Shown here piece after piece: positions 8,558-16,628 of a DNA stretch of 64,000 nt. Below the pieces are notes generated by a model, which saw nothing but the letters and a program-made list of their open reading frames with translations, ran no database searches and was not told where the DNA came from. This DNA is from Nostoc sp. FACHB-280 (GTDB lineage Bacteria; Cyanobacteriota; Cyanobacteriia; Cyanobacteriales; Nostocaceae): NCBI RefSeq assembly GCF_014697615.1, contig NZ_JACJSD010000021.1:1-64000 (forward strand), read 5' to 3'. Each line of letters opens with the position of its first letter. Within the stretch, counting starts at the first letter, position 1. The position numbers were made by a program, and so were the translations under genes.

Positions 8558-9316
8558 ATGTCAACAATTCCTTTTCAGCAGGCAAAACTTGTTGAATTAC
8601 ACTGTCTTGAACCAGTCTTTTTTGCCTCTAGGGAGTTGTCTGATACCTATTACACTGAGGGGTTAATTGGGAATTATGCTCTTACCTATGCTTTAGGTTT
8701 AGTTAATTCCCCCTATCGCCTCCAAGGTCAGGCTACAGGACGACCAACCTACAAAGAAGATTTACAACCAATAGCACAGAATGTTTATATTTTACCAGCT
8801 TCACCTATAGGTAGAGTAACATTCAGATTTGAACGTTTCAATGCTCTTTCTGATGCTTATTGGTATGCAATGACTAATAACCGAGTTGCTACGGCGCGAG
8901 AAGATTTACCGTTACAACGCCAAGGGAAAAAACCAAATTCATTTCGACCAAGTAATTTCCCGCAAACTGGAAGACTGCGAATGATTGAACGAGGGAATAA
9001 ATTCCAAACTTTGGTATTTGGAAATCTTCAATTACCTGCTTATATTCGTCTTGGTAAATTCATGAGTAAAGTCAAAGTAAATGTACTCAATGAATTACCA
9101 GTAACTTTACTACCAGAAGGTGAATATCAAACGCAACATTATCTAAATGTTGCTGATATACCACAGCAAATAGAGACATTAGCTTTCGATTTAATTTCTA
9201 TTCCTCCTGCACCTATTATTAAAAATCTGCGTTTTCGCGGTGCTGCTTGGCAGGTTGGAGAAATGATTGTACCAGCAGGATTACATTTTTGCGGTAGAGC
9301 AAGTAGCAATGAGTAA
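8558..9316 (+). CDS. csc1: Type I-D effector subunit Cas5d (Csc1)
   Basis: 252 residues, the usual length of Csc1. In the I-D effector this Cas5-like protein caps the 5' handle end of the crRNA. The N-terminus (VELHCLEPVFFASRELSDTY) and the following YTEGLIGNYALTYALG are typical of the family. The stop overlaps the start of the helicase gene by 8 bp (ATGAGTAA), indicating coupled translation within the cas operon. Confidence 0.94.
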   Translation: MSTIPFQQAKLVELHCLEPVFFASRELSDTYYTEGLIGNYALTYALGLVNSPYRLQGQATGRPTYKEDLQPIAQNVYILPASPIGRVTFRFERFNALSDAYWYAMTNNRVATAREDLPLQRQGKKPNSFRPSNFPQTGRLRMIERGNKFQTLVFGNLQLPAYIRLGKFMSKVKVNVLNELPVTLLPEGEYQTQHYLNVADIPQQIETLAFDLISIPPAPIIKNLRFRGAAWQVGEMIVPAGLHFCGRASSNE

Positions 9317-11585
9317 TCAAAAATTAGTTATCAGGTTAGAACCTCGTAGTATTTCAGCTTGTGCATCACCAGATAAAATATCTTTTATTAGTAATGCACT
9401 TCAACATCAAATAGATGTATTTGAGCAATCTAAGGATGCTGACATTATCCTGGATTTAGCACCAACTGGCACAGGTAAAACTAAAGCTGGATTAGCAGTA
9501 TTAAAACATCAGCCTAATAAAAGTGCTGTTTATATTGCTCCAACTAATGCTTTAATTGAACAACAAACAGAAGCAGCAAAACAGTTTGTACGAGATGCTA
9601 ATTTACCTCATGTTGTGAAAGCGGCTTCAGCTAAAGATGTGAAAAACTGGACTAACGATAAAGTTGGCAGACGTTCAGGAGAAAAACTATATAATATTTT
9701 GCGAAATCCGGCGACAGTTTTTGATGATGTGGGAGCAAATACACCAATTATCTTAGTGACAAATCCTGATACTTTCTACTATGCAACTTTCTTTGCATAT
9801 AACAAGCTAGATAGAGGAAATATTGCTGCTGGCTTTTACACAAAATTTTCTACAGTCATTTTTGATGAGTTTCATCTCTACGATGCGAAACAGCTTGTAG
9901 GATTACTGTTTTATCTTGCCTATTCTCATGTTTTTCGCTTTTTTCAAAATGGACGCAAGGTTGTATTACTGACAGCAACACCAGAGTCAGCTTGTGAATT
10001 AGCATTGAAAAATTTAAAACAGGCTGGTGTGAAAATAGCAATAATTAATGGAGAATCAGGTAATACCAATCTGTTGCCATCACAAACAGCAGTTAATTTA
10101 GAATTAAGACCAAAACCAGAAAGTAAAGAAGATTGGTTAGCAGAATTAGCAGCAGAAGTTGTAAATCGTTTCCGAGAAAGACCAAGTGAAAATGGTGCTG
10201 TAATTTTAGATTCTCTCGATAATATTAATCGTCTATCAGATTTGCTGCGACAGCAAGGACTCGGTGATGATATAGGACGGATAACTGGCCCTGCACCTAA
10301 AAAAGATAGACAAAGGGCTATGCAGCGTCAAATAATTTTAGCAACTAGCACTGTAGATGTCGGATTTAACTTTGAAAGACATCCTCAACCGACGCGACAA
10401 AATTTAGATTGGTTGATTTTTTCAGCACGCGATCGCGCCGCATTTTGGCAGAGAATTGGTAGAGTTGGGCGTGTTTTAGGTAAATCTGAAACTAACATTG
10501 ATTCAGAGGCTATTGCTTACTTACCTGCTGATGCTTGGAAGGAAGGTTTAATTAATCTTGATACTACTGGAGGACGTACAGCATTGAAAGAAATGCTGGA
10601 TAACCTTTCCTGTTTGGATAAACCTTTTTTAACAGCTTACTGGCGTTCAGAAGCTTCTCTAGAAATTGCGCGTCCTTTGTTAGAACTGGAAGAAGTATTT
10701 GAAAATTTACCAGATGCAGAATTAATTCCCAAACTGTTTAATACTTTAAAATCTGTTTTGGATACTAAACGTAGTTGGGAAGATTATCGGCATAGAATGA
10801 AAGTTTTACGAGGTGCGGAAAACATTGCTAAAGAATCTTTGGATAAGTTAAAGACAGGCTGGAAATTTCTTAAAGGTGGTCAAGCTTTTGTCAAAACTTT
10901 TATCAAGGTAACATCCCCTGAAGAGTGGGATGATTTACAAGCTGGACGCACGAAATTAGACGCATACGAGAAGGTTTTTAAAGAACATAATGATTTAGTG
11001 GCTGACCTAAAAGAATTTGCTGAGGTTTTTAGTACAAGCTATGCACCATTATTTAGTTTTCGTTACAGTTTGTTTGAAAGTCTTCCCATTCGTGACCCTT
11101 ATAATTTAGTCACAGATGAATCTGAAGAAACTCAATTAGATCCCTTTCATCTGTTGCGCTATTACGAATTTGCTCAAAATGGTGATTTAATCGAAATCAA
11201 AAGTCGTGCTACTGAAACCTATAAACTGAGTTTTAGAATGCGCTATTGTGGTAGCCGACAGGAGTTTGCTAGTACAGAGATAAATAAGTTAACGGCTTTT
11301 AAAAATTGTACCGTTGTCCGCAGTATTGGCGAAGCAATACGACCTACACCTGAATTACAAGCATTATCAAAACATCTGTTACCAGGAGTTATTATTTGTC
11401 CTCGAACTAATGCTACTGCTCTTTTTCAATTACGAAAACAAGGAATTGTTTCTTATCCTATAAATATTGTTGGTCATGATGGTGAAAGACTATACGAGTT
11501 TCTAGCAGGCTTATCAGGAATTTTAACAATGGCTATGAAGTATAAACAGCTACGTCTCCCAGATGATGAAGTTTTTATTGCGTGA
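9309..11585 (+). CDS. cas3: CRISPR-associated helicase Cas3 (Cas3d, no HD domain)
   Basis: 758 residues from the ATG at 9309, which overlaps the csc1 stop; an upstream in-frame start at 9267 would lie deep inside csc1 and is less likely. It is a superfamily 2 helicase: Walker A APTGTGKT (51-58), DEFH box (186-189), motif III TATP (222-225) and motif VI QRIGRVGR. In type I-D it unwinds target DNA, while cleavage is by the HD domain of Cas10d. The protein starts directly with the helicase domain and lacks an HD nuclease, as expected for this subtype. Confidence 0.95.
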   Translation: MSNQKLVIRLEPRSISACASPDKISFISNALQHQIDVFEQSKDADIILDLAPTGTGKTKAGLAVLKHQPNKSAVYIAPTNALIEQQTEAAKQFVRDANLPHVVKAASAKDVKNWTNDKVGRRSGEKLYNILRNPATVFDDVGANTPIILVTNPDTFYYATFFAYNKLDRGNIAAGFYTKFSTVIFDEFHLYDAKQLVGLLFYLAYSHVFRFFQNGRKVVLLTATPESACELALKNLKQAGVKIAIINGESGNTNLLPSQTAVNLELRPKPESKEDWLAELAAEVVNRFRERPSENGAVILDSLDNINRLSDLLRQQGLGDDIGRITGPAPKKDRQRAMQRQIILATSTVDVGFNFERHPQPTRQNLDWLIFSARDRAAFWQRIGRVGRVLGKSETNIDSEAIAYLPADAWKEGLINLDTTGGRTALKEMLDNLSCLDKPFLTAYWRSEASLEIARPLLELEEVFENLPDAELIPKLFNTLKSVLDTKRSWEDYRHRMKVLRGAENIAKESLDKLKTGWKFLKGGQAFVKTFIKVTSPEEWDDLQAGRTKLDAYEKVFKEHNDLVADLKEFAEVFSTSYAPLFSFRYSLFESLPIRDPYNLVTDESEETQLDPFHLLRYYEFAQNGDLIEIKSRATETYKLSFRMRYCGSRQEFASTEINKLTAFKNCTVVRSIGEAIRPTPELQALSKHLLPGVIICPRTNATALFQLRKQGIVSYPINIVGHDGERLYEFLAGLSGILTMAMKYKQLRLPDDEVFIA

Positions 11586-11596
11586 TAGGTAATGAA

Positions 11597-11621
11597 ATTC
11601 TTGCGCCAATGGTGCGAGAAT
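11597..11621 (+). other. RNA hairpin in the cas3/oxygenase intergenic gap
   Basis: ATTCTTGCGCC-AAT-GGTGCGAGAAT forms an 11-bp stem with two G-T wobbles and is not followed by a T-run. It sits 12 bp after the cas3 stop. It may be an RNA-stability or processing element separating the effector genes from the genes downstream. Confidence 0.4.
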
Positions 11622-11664
11622 TTATCGGAAGTTAATTTATAAGTATTATTTCTCTCACACACCT

Positions 11665-12276
11665 GTGAAACACTACCAACAACAACCAAACGCCTTCCCC
11701 AGCGAATACCTCAATAACTTGTGGGGAGAAATTCACGCTTGTCCTTATTTTGCTGTCAACAACCTCAACCGCGATTTTGTCGGTACTAAGGGATTTTCTG
11801 TAGTGTTTAGGCGATCGCACATCTCCACAGTAGAGCAAAAATTCCCCTATTTCAAACCTTACCTCGATTTAGCTCTCCAGCCTAACTGTAACGCTTTTTA
11901 CCTCAACCCCTTACTCCTCAAAGAAGGTTCTCGCGTCGATCCGCATATAGATCGTTCTCTGCGTTCCTACTGCAAAACCGTTGAACCGCCTACCTTTGTT
12001 AGCGTTCTCTATGTGCGTATACCAGAAAATATGGAAGGTGGTGAACTGGTACTCAAATCACACAAACGCCAACTCGGACAAATTAAGCCGCAGATGAATA
12101 CGTTACTTTACTTTCAAGGTGATTTGACTCATTCTGTCAATGCTGTGAAAACTTCTGGAAGTCGCCTCAGTTTAGTGTGCGAACAGTATACTTTAAGCGA
12201 TGCTGAACTCGTAGACATACCAGAGTTTACAGTAGAGTCTAGAGTTGCTCAAAATACAACAAAGAAACGCAAGTAA
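11665..12276 (+). CDS. 2-oxoglutarate/Fe(II)-dependent oxygenase embedded in the cas operon
   Basis: 203 residues starting at GTG. The double-stranded beta-helix signature of Fe(II)/2-oxoglutarate dioxygenases is complete: H94-x-D96 (DPHIDRS), distal H156 (DLTHSVN) and R167 eleven residues later (SGSRLSL) for the 2-oxoglutarate carboxylate. YFQGDLTH and VLYVRIPENMEGGEL are typical of the prolyl-4-hydroxylase/PKHD-like branch. It lies between cas3 and cas6 in the same direction, 79 bp and 26 bp from them. It is not a core Cas protein. The substrate is unknown and could be protein, nucleic acid or a small molecule. Family assignment is firm; a CRISPR role is inference from position. Confidence 0.85.
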   Translation: MKHYQQQPNAFPSEYLNNLWGEIHACPYFAVNNLNRDFVGTKGFSVVFRRSHISTVEQKFPYFKPYLDLALQPNCNAFYLNPLLLKEGSRVDPHIDRSLRSYCKTVEPPTFVSVLYVRIPENMEGGELVLKSHKRQLGQIKPQMNTLLYFQGDLTHSVNAVKTSGSRLSLVCEQYTLSDAELVDIPEFTVESRVAQNTTKKRK

Positions 12277-12302
12277 GCTTTTTGACTTTTGACTTTTAAA
12301 GT

Positions 12303-13139
12303 ATGCCGCACAGCCTAGTTCTTAACCTACTACCTCAGTCGCCGATTCCATCGCAATATCTCACCGGGAGACATTTACACGCTTTATTTTTAACCCTGGT
12401 TAGTTCTGTAGATCGCACATTAGGCGATCGCTTACATGATTCTACCGCAGACAAAGCCTTTACCCTCTCTCCTCTCCAAATTAGTAATGCTAATTCCCCC
12501 CTTTTGAAGGCGGGTAAGGGGGGATCTAAACTGCGCTGGGAACATCAACAAGCAATTTCCGCCGGAACTCCCTGCTGGTGGCGCGTTTCCTTGTTAGATG
12601 ACACCCTATTTAGTCAACTAACGCAACTATGGCTAAATCTCAATCCTAGTCACCCTTGGCATCTTGGCCCGGCTGACTTGTATATTACCAGCATTCAAGG
12701 CACACCCCAATCAACGCAACCTTGGGCAAATGCTTGCACCTACACTCAATTGTATGAGGAAGCCAGTGATAGCGATCGCTCTCTTAATTTGAGCTTTGCC
12801 ACACCTACCGCCTTCCGTCAAGGACATTTCGATACTACCCTTCCTACCAGAGAATGTGTTTTTAATTCCCTACTTTCGCGGTGGAATAAATATAGTGGAA
12901 TAGAATTATCTGGAATTTCTCTGGAGTCAATATTTCCTTCTTTTATTAATATCCACACAGAAATATTAGCCGACTCCCGCAGTAAATTTATTGGCGTTAT
13001 TGGTGAAATTAATTATCGCATATTAGGCGAAGCTGAACCAATTCAAATTAAACAACTTAACACCTTGGCTAACTTTGCTTTATATGCAGGTGTGGGACGG
13101 AAAACAACAATGGGAATGGGGATGGTAAGAAGGTTATAG
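12303..13139 (+). CDS. cas6: CRISPR pre-crRNA endoribonuclease Cas6
   Basis: 278 residues. The N-terminal ferredoxin fold begins SLVLNLLPQSPIPSQYLTGR with H24/H26 in the position of the family's candidate catalytic histidine. The C-terminus has the glycine-rich loop (YAGVGRKTTMGMGM) shared by Cas6 proteins. It cuts the repeat at the base of the stem to leave the 8-nt 5' handle. Residues ~64-77 (NSPLLKAGKGGSKL) are encoded by a palindromic repeat that has entered the gene in frame. Confidence 0.93.
   Translation: MPHSLVLNLLPQSPIPSQYLTGRHLHALFLTLVSSVDRTLGDRLHDSTADKAFTLSPLQISNANSPLLKAGKGGSKLRWEHQQAISAGTPCWWRVSLLDDTLFSQLTQLWLNLNPSHPWHLGPADLYITSIQGTPQSTQPWANACTYTQLYEEASDSDRSLNLSFATPTAFRQGHFDTTLPTRECVFNSLLSRWNKYSGIELSGISLESIFPSFINIHTEILADSRSKFIGVIGEINYRILGEAEPIQIKQLNTLANFALYAGVGRKTTMGMGMVRRL
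12495..12524. repeat. Palindromic element inserted in frame in cas6
   Basis: TCCCCCCTT (12495-12503) pairs with AAGGGGGGA (12516-12524) around a 12-base loop. This C6/G6 palindrome is unlike the surrounding cas6 codons and resembles dispersed cyanobacterial repeats. It encodes NSPLLKAGKGGSKL without breaking the frame. Confidence 0.6.
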
Positions 13140-13200
13140 GTTATAGGTAACAGGTTACAGGGGATAGGGGATAGGTTATGGGTTACAGGGGATAGGAGAT
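13134..13200. repeat. Degenerate heptamer repeat between cas6 and cas4
   Basis: Short units of the type GGTTATA, GGTAACA, GGTTACA and GGGATAG are strung together directly after the cas6 stop. Related units occur before cas2 (15218-15249) and, in the opposite orientation, inside the first codons of cas4 (13484-13510). They are short tandemly repeated sequences typical of Nostocales. Confidence 0.7.
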
Positions 13201-13215
13201 ATAAGAAGGGAAGAA

Positions 13216-13431
13216 GAGATAGCTGAAGGTCACGGACGCAGTAGTAGCAAACATGATTATGCTCATTTTCTTGCAATATCTAAAGGCTCATTAATGGAAA
13301 CAAAAACTTTATTGATGTTAACAATAAAGCTCAATTATCTTTCTTCTGAAGAAGCTAATTCAACATTATCTTTGATTACAGAAATCAGCAAAATGCTCAC
13401 CACTCTTCGCCACCGTATATTAAAAAGCTAA
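13216..13431 (+). pseudogene. Truncated four-helix-bundle (S23-type) protein gene
   Basis: The frame from 13216 reads EIAEGHGRSS then YAHFLAISKGSLMETKTLL and ends ILKS. This matches the C-terminal ~70 residues of the four-helix-bundle family (usual length ~115-120; consensus IAEGYGR, RFL.IA.GSL.E). There is no ATG, GTG or TTG between the upstream in-frame TAG (13165) and this segment, so the N-terminal two helices are gone and repeat DNA stands in their place. Its stop codon shares bases with the cas4 start (TAATG). It is probably a remnant whose reading frame may still affect cas4 translation. Confidence 0.7.
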
Positions 13432-14093
13432 TGAATAATCAAAACATCACTAATATTCTTTCATCTGAAACCTCCAATCTGTCACCTGTCACCTATCACC
13501 TGTCACCTGATGAATATATTCCGATCGCAGCATTAAATCAATATGCCTACTGTTCGCATCGCTGCTGGCGGATGTTTTGTGCGGGGGAATTTGTTGACAA
13601 CCAATACACAATTGAAGGTACGACATTACACGATCGCGTCCATACTGTAGGAGAAGGACAACGTGAAGAAATTTGGCAGATACGAGCCATTTGGTTGAAG
13701 TCTGATCAGTACAAGCTGATTGGCAAAGCAGATTTAATTGAATTAGAAAATGGCGAATACTATCCCATCGAATATAAACGTGGACGCAAAGGTGAATGGG
13801 ATAACGATGAATTACAAGTTTGCGCTCAAGCTTTGTGTTTAGAAGAAATGACGGGTAAATCTATCAACACTGGCTATATTTATTATGCCCATTCCCACCA
13901 ACGCCAATTAGTGGAGATTTCTGAAGAGTTAAGGCAAAGTGCGATCGCCACAATTGAAGCTGTGCAAATGCTATTATTTACAGGCGCAATGCCTAAAGCT
14001 ATCAAAACAAAACGCTGTGATGGATGCAGTTTATCTCCTCAATGTTTGCCTCAAACTGCTGACAAAGTAAAACGTTATCAGGAAGCAGCATAA
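13431..14093 (+). CDS. cas4: CRISPR adaptation nuclease Cas4
   Basis: 220 residues. RecB-type nuclease core D101 (GKADLIE), E114-x-K116 (PIEYKRG) and Q129. The Fe-S cluster cysteines are C41 (YCSHRCW) and C196, C199, C205 (CDGCSLSPQC). Cas4 trims prespacers and helps select PAM during spacer acquisition with Cas1-Cas2. The family usually begins near YIPIAALNQY (residue 29). The first ~28 residues here include SPVTYHLSP encoded by a TCACCTG-type repeat, so they are an acquired extension. No later in-frame ATG is well placed, so I keep the ATG at 13431. Confidence 0.93.
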   Translation: MNNQNITNILSSETSNLSPVTYHLSPDEYIPIAALNQYAYCSHRCWRMFCAGEFVDNQYTIEGTTLHDRVHTVGEGQREEIWQIRAIWLKSDQYKLIGKADLIELENGEYYPIEYKRGRKGEWDNDELQVCAQALCLEEMTGKSINTGYIYYAHSHQRQLVEISEELRQSAIATIEAVQMLLFTGAMPKAIKTKRCDGCSLSPQCLPQTADKVKRYQEAA

Positions 14094-14128
14094 ATAATTT
14101 GGTGTTGCTGAGAATATTTTTGAAAAGC

Positions 14129-14157
14129 TCACGCAAAGGCGCAAAGGCGCAAAGAAG
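14129..14157. repeat. Short dispersed repeat between cas4 and cas1
   Basis: CACGCAAAGGCGCAAAGGCGCAAAG-type sequence, two tandem GGCGCAAA units. The same family recurs at 40893-40919 (CACAGAGGCGCAGAGGACACAGAG form). Apart from this, 14094-14214 holds only the ribosome-binding site AAAGGAAA for cas1. Confidence 0.6.
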
Positions 14158-14214
14158 AAGAGATACATTAATCTGCGTTACAAAAATAAGCTCTCTTAAA
14201 TAAAGGAAACAATC

Positions 14215-15219
14215 ATGGGTACAGTTTACATTTCCCAGGAAGATGCTTTCATTGGCAAAATTGATGAACGTCTTAGCGTCAAGTTTGAGAAAAAGATAAT
14301 TTTAGATGTCCCACTCATCAAAATAGAAGGTGTAGTAGTTTTAGGACGTGCTACTGTTTCGCCGGCTGTGATTTCGGAACTTTTAGAACGCAGTATTCCT
14401 CTCACATTCCTCACGGAAAATGGTCGTTATTTAGGACGCATAGAACCAGAGGTGACTAAAAATATATTTGTTAGGAAAGCTCAATGGCAAGCCGCCGGAG
14501 AATCACCCCAAGCAATTCATGTTGTACAAGGATTTGTGCGTGGTAAATTGAAAAATTATCGCCAAATTCTTACCCGTCGTCAGCGCGAATCTTCAGATAT
14601 AGATTTATCTAAAAAGATAACCCAATTGGAACAAGCGATCGCACCAATCGACACCACACACAATATCAACTCACTGCGCGGTTTAGAAGGTGCGGGTAGT
14701 GCAGCTTATTTTGGTTGTTTTAATCAACTAATTCGCAATGCAGAATTTCAATTTTCTCACCGCCTACGCCGTCCGCCAACAGATCCGGTAAATTCTTTAC
14801 TCAGTTTTGGTTACTCGTTATTACGTCATGATGTGCAGGGGGCGATTAATATAGTTGGTTTTGATCCATATTTAGGATATCTGCATTGCGATCGCTATGG
14901 TAGACCTTCTCTCGCATTAGACTTAATGGAGGAATTTCGCCCCCTGGTGGTAGACGCGGTTGTGTTATCTACCTTAAACAAGCAACTGCTAACACCCGCA
15001 GATTTTATCACCGAACCCTTAAGCGGTGCAGTTTCCCTCACACCAGAAGGACGCAAAACATTCTTGCGCTTATACGCACAGAAAAAACAATCGGAATTTA
15101 AGCATCCGGTTATGGGGCGCAAATGCACTTATCAAGAAGCCTTTGAACTCCAAGCGCGACTGTTAGCGAAATACCTCATGGGTGAAACGGAGAAGTATCC
15201 GCCATTGGTTTTGAAATAG
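14215..15219 (+). CDS. cas1: CRISPR integrase Cas1
   Basis: 334 residues, the usual length for type I Cas1. The N-terminal beta domain (GTVYISQEDAFIGKIDERLS) is followed by the all-alpha catalytic domain. Metal-binding residues are E158 (RGLEGAGS), H224 (YLHCDRYGR) and the D236/E239 segment (LDLMEEFRP). With Cas2 it inserts new spacers at the leader end of the array. It is preceded by AAAGGAAA and followed after 42 bp by cas2, with a short heptamer repeat in the gap. Confidence 0.97.
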   Translation: MGTVYISQEDAFIGKIDERLSVKFEKKIILDVPLIKIEGVVVLGRATVSPAVISELLERSIPLTFLTENGRYLGRIEPEVTKNIFVRKAQWQAAGESPQAIHVVQGFVRGKLKNYRQILTRRQRESSDIDLSKKITQLEQAIAPIDTTHNINSLRGLEGAGSAAYFGCFNQLIRNAEFQFSHRLRRPPTDPVNSLLSFGYSLLRHDVQGAINIVGFDPYLGYLHCDRYGRPSLALDLMEEFRPLVVDAVVLSTLNKQLLTPADFITEPLSGAVSLTPEGRKTFLRLYAQKKQSEFKHPVMGRKCTYQEAFELQARLLAKYLMGETEKYPPLVLK

Positions 15220-15261
15220 GTGACAGGTGAGAGGTTACAGGTGACAGAGGGAGATGTTTGA

Positions 15262-15552
15262 GTGAAAGACGAATTAAAAAAGAAAGTGGTTGTATCTTAC
15301 GATGTTCCAGAAGATAAACGCCGTACCAAAATCCATAAAATTTTAAAGTCTTATGGACAGTGGGTGCAGTACAGTGTGTTTGAGTGCCAGTTGACTGAGA
15401 CTCAATATGCCAAATTGCGATCGCGTTTGCACAAACTCATTAAACCAGATACCGACAGCATCCGCTTTTACTTTCTCTGCGCCTGCTGTTTTGATAAAAT
15501 CGAACGCATCGGTGGCGAACAACCCCGCGACGAAAGCATTTTCTTTGCCTAA
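15262..15552 (+). CDS. cas2: CRISPR adaptation protein Cas2
   Basis: 96 residues with a GTG start preceded by GAGGGAG. Ferredoxin-like fold: first strand VVVSYDV with the conserved Asp, then DKRRTKIHKILKSYG and QYSVFECQLT. It forms the structural core of the Cas1-Cas2 integrase. The C-terminus RDESIFFA ends at the leader; the array follows 226 bp downstream in the same direction. Confidence 0.96.
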   Translation: MKDELKKKVVVSYDVPEDKRRTKIHKILKSYGQWVQYSVFECQLTETQYAKLRSRLHKLIKPDTDSIRFYFLCACCFDKIERIGGEQPRDESIFFA

Positions 15553-15778
15553 TGCGCGGATGGGTAGGTGTAAAAAATTAGCCTTGAGGAAAAATGGCTG
15601 TCTCCCTTTCAGCACAAGCTTTTGCCGAAAAATTCAATTAAAATCACCCGCGCACCTTATACAGCAACGGTTTCAGCCATTTTCCTCAAATCAACTGACT
15701 TTTGATACTGTTATAATCAACCCATCCGCGAAACAGAACCTTGAAAACCACATATATATTAGCTTTCCGGCTTCCGCA
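15553..15778 (+). promoter_or_regulatory. CRISPR leader with nested inverted repeats and a TATAAT box
   Basis: The 226 bp between cas2 and the first repeat hold a -10-like TATAAT at 15712-15717, so a transcript would start about 55 bp before repeat 1. An outer perfect 11-bp inverted repeat (CGCGGATGGGT 15555-15565, ACCCATCCGCG 15720-15730) encloses an inner one (TTGAGGAAAAATGGCTG 15584-15600, complement at 15674-15689, one base shorter). The function of the symmetry is unknown. Confidence 0.7.
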
Positions 15779-16628
15779 GTTGAAATTTCAATTAATCCCT
15801 ATTAGGGATTGAAACCTAAAATATATTGAGCATAGTAAATTTTTAAAGGGGTTGAAATTTCAATTAATCCCTATTAGGGATTGAAACGGAATGGGATGAA
15901 TGGGAAGCAGCAAACTCAGACGTTGAAATTTCAATTAATCCCTATTAGGGATTGAAACAATCAAGCAATGGTTCATTACTGGGGCAACCAGCGTAGTTGA
16001 AATTTCAATTAATCCCTATTAGGGATTGAAACAGGGATTGGGTAATCTGCGCCGAGGTTTAACTTTGTTGAAATTTCAATTAATCCCTATTAGGGATTGA
16101 AACACGTCGAATTGCGCCGTTACCGTGGCGGTAAAAATTGTTGAAATTTCAATTAATCCCTATTAGGGATTGAAACCACAGGTGCTTGGGGTAGTGTTGC
16201 GCTACAGACTTACGTTGAAATTTCAATTAATCCCTATTAGGGATTGAAACACTCTTGCCCCCGGTTGGTATTATCAAGACAATGTTCTTTAGTTGAAATT
16301 TCAATTAATCCCTATTAGGGATTGAAACTACGTATTCAATAAACCTTAAATCTTTTAATCTAGGGTTGAAATTTCAATTAATCCCTATTAGGGATTGAAA
16401 CCTGTGGGATAGATGCACCGGAGATTAAACATGGCAAGTTGAAATTTCAATTAATCCCTATTAGGGATTGAAACCATGAGTCCTGCCCAAAATTTTGGGA
16501 ACAAAGTTGAAATTTGTTGAAATTTCAATTAATCCCTATTAGGGATTGAAACAGCTCTTCTGTTAAAGCTAGTGGTGGATTCTGCTGCACGTTGAAATTT
16601 CAATTAATCCCTATTAGGGATTTAAAAC
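15779..16628 (+). CRISPR. Type I-D CRISPR array, 12 repeats, 11 spacers
   Basis: The 37-bp repeat starts GTTGAAATTTCAATT, then the stem AATCCCT-ATT-AGGGATT, then GAAAC. Repeat starts are 15779, 15851, 15922, 15996, 16067, 16140, 16214, 16292, 16365, 16438, 16516 and 16591. Spacers are 34-41 bp. The first eleven repeats are identical; the last is degenerate (GGGATTTAAAAC end). The GAAAC end, the position of cas2 and leader, and the decayed distal repeat all indicate transcription on the plus strand. Spacer 10 ends with a copy of the first 10 bases of the repeat. The last repeat overlaps the 3' end of holB. Confidence 0.98.

Noticed and set aside
9267-9311. Earlier start for cas3 at 9267
   Set aside because: It would overlap csc1 by 50 bp; the ATG at 9309 gives the usual ATGAGTAA-type coupling.
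15407-15805. Open frame across cas2 end, leader and first CRISPR repeat
   Set aside because: It overlaps cas2 in another frame and reads through leader and repeat; no protein-like features.
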